Assembly (NCBI GenBank): GCA_013362385.1
Contig: JABFWC010000265.1
Coordinates: forward strand, 1-5,945
From: Pseudarthrobacter sp.
GTDB taxonomy: Bacteria > Actinomycetota > Actinomycetes > Actinomycetales > Micrococcaceae
DNA: 5,945 nucleotides
Direction: 5' to 3'
The notes beneath the pieces were generated by a model. The model was not told the DNA's origin. It saw only the letters and a list, made by a program, of their open reading frames with translations, and made no database searches. A program made the translations under genes and the position numbers. This document shows, piece after piece, positions 5,764 through 5,945 of this stretch; position 1 is the stretch's first letter, and every line of letters begins with the position of its first letter.

Positions 5764-5945
5764 GCTCCCGCCGGAACCTGTGCCGGTGCCTTACGGCCGA
5801 GCTCGGCCGTCCGCTTCACCGACCACCAGAGCAGCACCACGAGCAGGACGTTGCGCGTGGTGAGGATGGCGGCCATGACTGGATGGGCGTGGATCAGCGG
5901 AGTGTAGAACAGCGGGTAGATCACGAACGTGGTCATCGCGATGCC
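5760..5945 (-). CDS. C-terminal part of a convergent membrane protein of unknown function (partial)
   Basis: On the minus strand an open frame enters at the window edge (5945) and runs 61 codons to TAG at 5762-5760. The visible residues include a hydrophobic stretch near the edge (TTFVIYPLFYTPLIHA) and a second one (NVLLVVLLWWSV). A short basic, Ala/Pro-rich cytoplasmic-like tail (KRTAELGRKAPAQVPAGA) follows. This pattern fits the end of an integral membrane protein. Third positions are mostly G or C. The stop overlaps that of the mannosyltransferase gene by four bases in a CTAG palindrome. I do not recognise the family. Linkage to the mannosyltransferase is only convergent, so shared function cannot be assumed. 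Confidence 0.65.
   Translation of the reverse strand, partial: GIAMTTFVIYPLFYTPLIHAHPVMAAILTTRNVLLVVLLWWSVKRTAELGRKAPAQVPAGA
5793..5810. repeat. Perfect 18-bp palindrome just past the convergent stop codons
   Basis: ACGGCCGAGCTCGGCCGT is its own reverse complement. In RNA it could fold as a 7-bp stem with the loop AGCT. It starts 30 bases after the plus-strand mannosyltransferase stop and lies inside the minus-strand coding region, where it encodes TAELGR. It could end plus-strand transcription or bind a dimeric protein, but it has no U-tract and a chance origin is possible. Confidence 0.6.

Noticed and set aside
1..5945. Insertion sequence, CRISPR array, tRNA or a defence/phage system
   Set aside because: No transposase, regular spaced repeats, tRNA-like fold or phage/defence protein motif was seen. 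The inverted repeats present are short local hairpins.

Overview
This window is GC-rich, with G or C in nearly every third codon position. Intergenic gaps are short, hairpins lack U-tracts, and there is a GT-C mannosyltransferase of the kind that builds lipomannan. Together these suggest a high-GC Gram-positive actinobacterium, most like Arthrobacter/Pseudarthrobacter and relatives in the Micrococcaceae. The genus is inferred from general protein character, not from a database match.

Positions 1-3921 look like one plus-strand catabolic/uptake cluster. It starts with the last 12 codons of an upstream gene, possibly the solute-binding protein. A perfect 15-bp stem-loop (55-87) follows, then a polar-amino-acid-type ABC permease (167-904) and its ATPase (901-1680, ATGA overlap). 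Next come a Gfo/Idh/MocA-type NAD(P)-dependent oxidoreductase (1680-2723, one-base overlap) and, after 76 bases, a DAO/DadA-like FAD-dependent amine or amino-acid oxidoreductase (2800-3921). The simplest reading is import of an amino acid or amino-acid derivative followed by two oxidoreductase steps. The substrate cannot be read from the sequence. A 20-bp interrupted stem-loop (3928-3970) closes this block.

Positions 3922-5763 hold a separate unit. A -10-like TAAAAT box (4051-4056) precedes a polytopic membrane mannosyltransferase resembling MptB, which would use polyprenyl-phosphomannose to extend an alpha-1,6-mannan core outside the membrane. Its stop codon overlaps, within a CTAG palindrome, the stop codon of a convergent minus-strand membrane-protein gene. 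The last 61 codons of that gene lie in the window.

The most notable irregularity is at the permease start. The reading frame is open and family-like for 16 residues upstream of the first ATG. An AAG triplet sits exactly where a start codon is expected after a GAGAG ribosome-binding site. This suggests a start-codon mutation or a sequencing error. I saw no mobile element, CRISPR array, tRNA or rRNA, and no convincing undescribed system. The rest is an ordinary metabolic and cell-envelope region with several notable inverted repeats.
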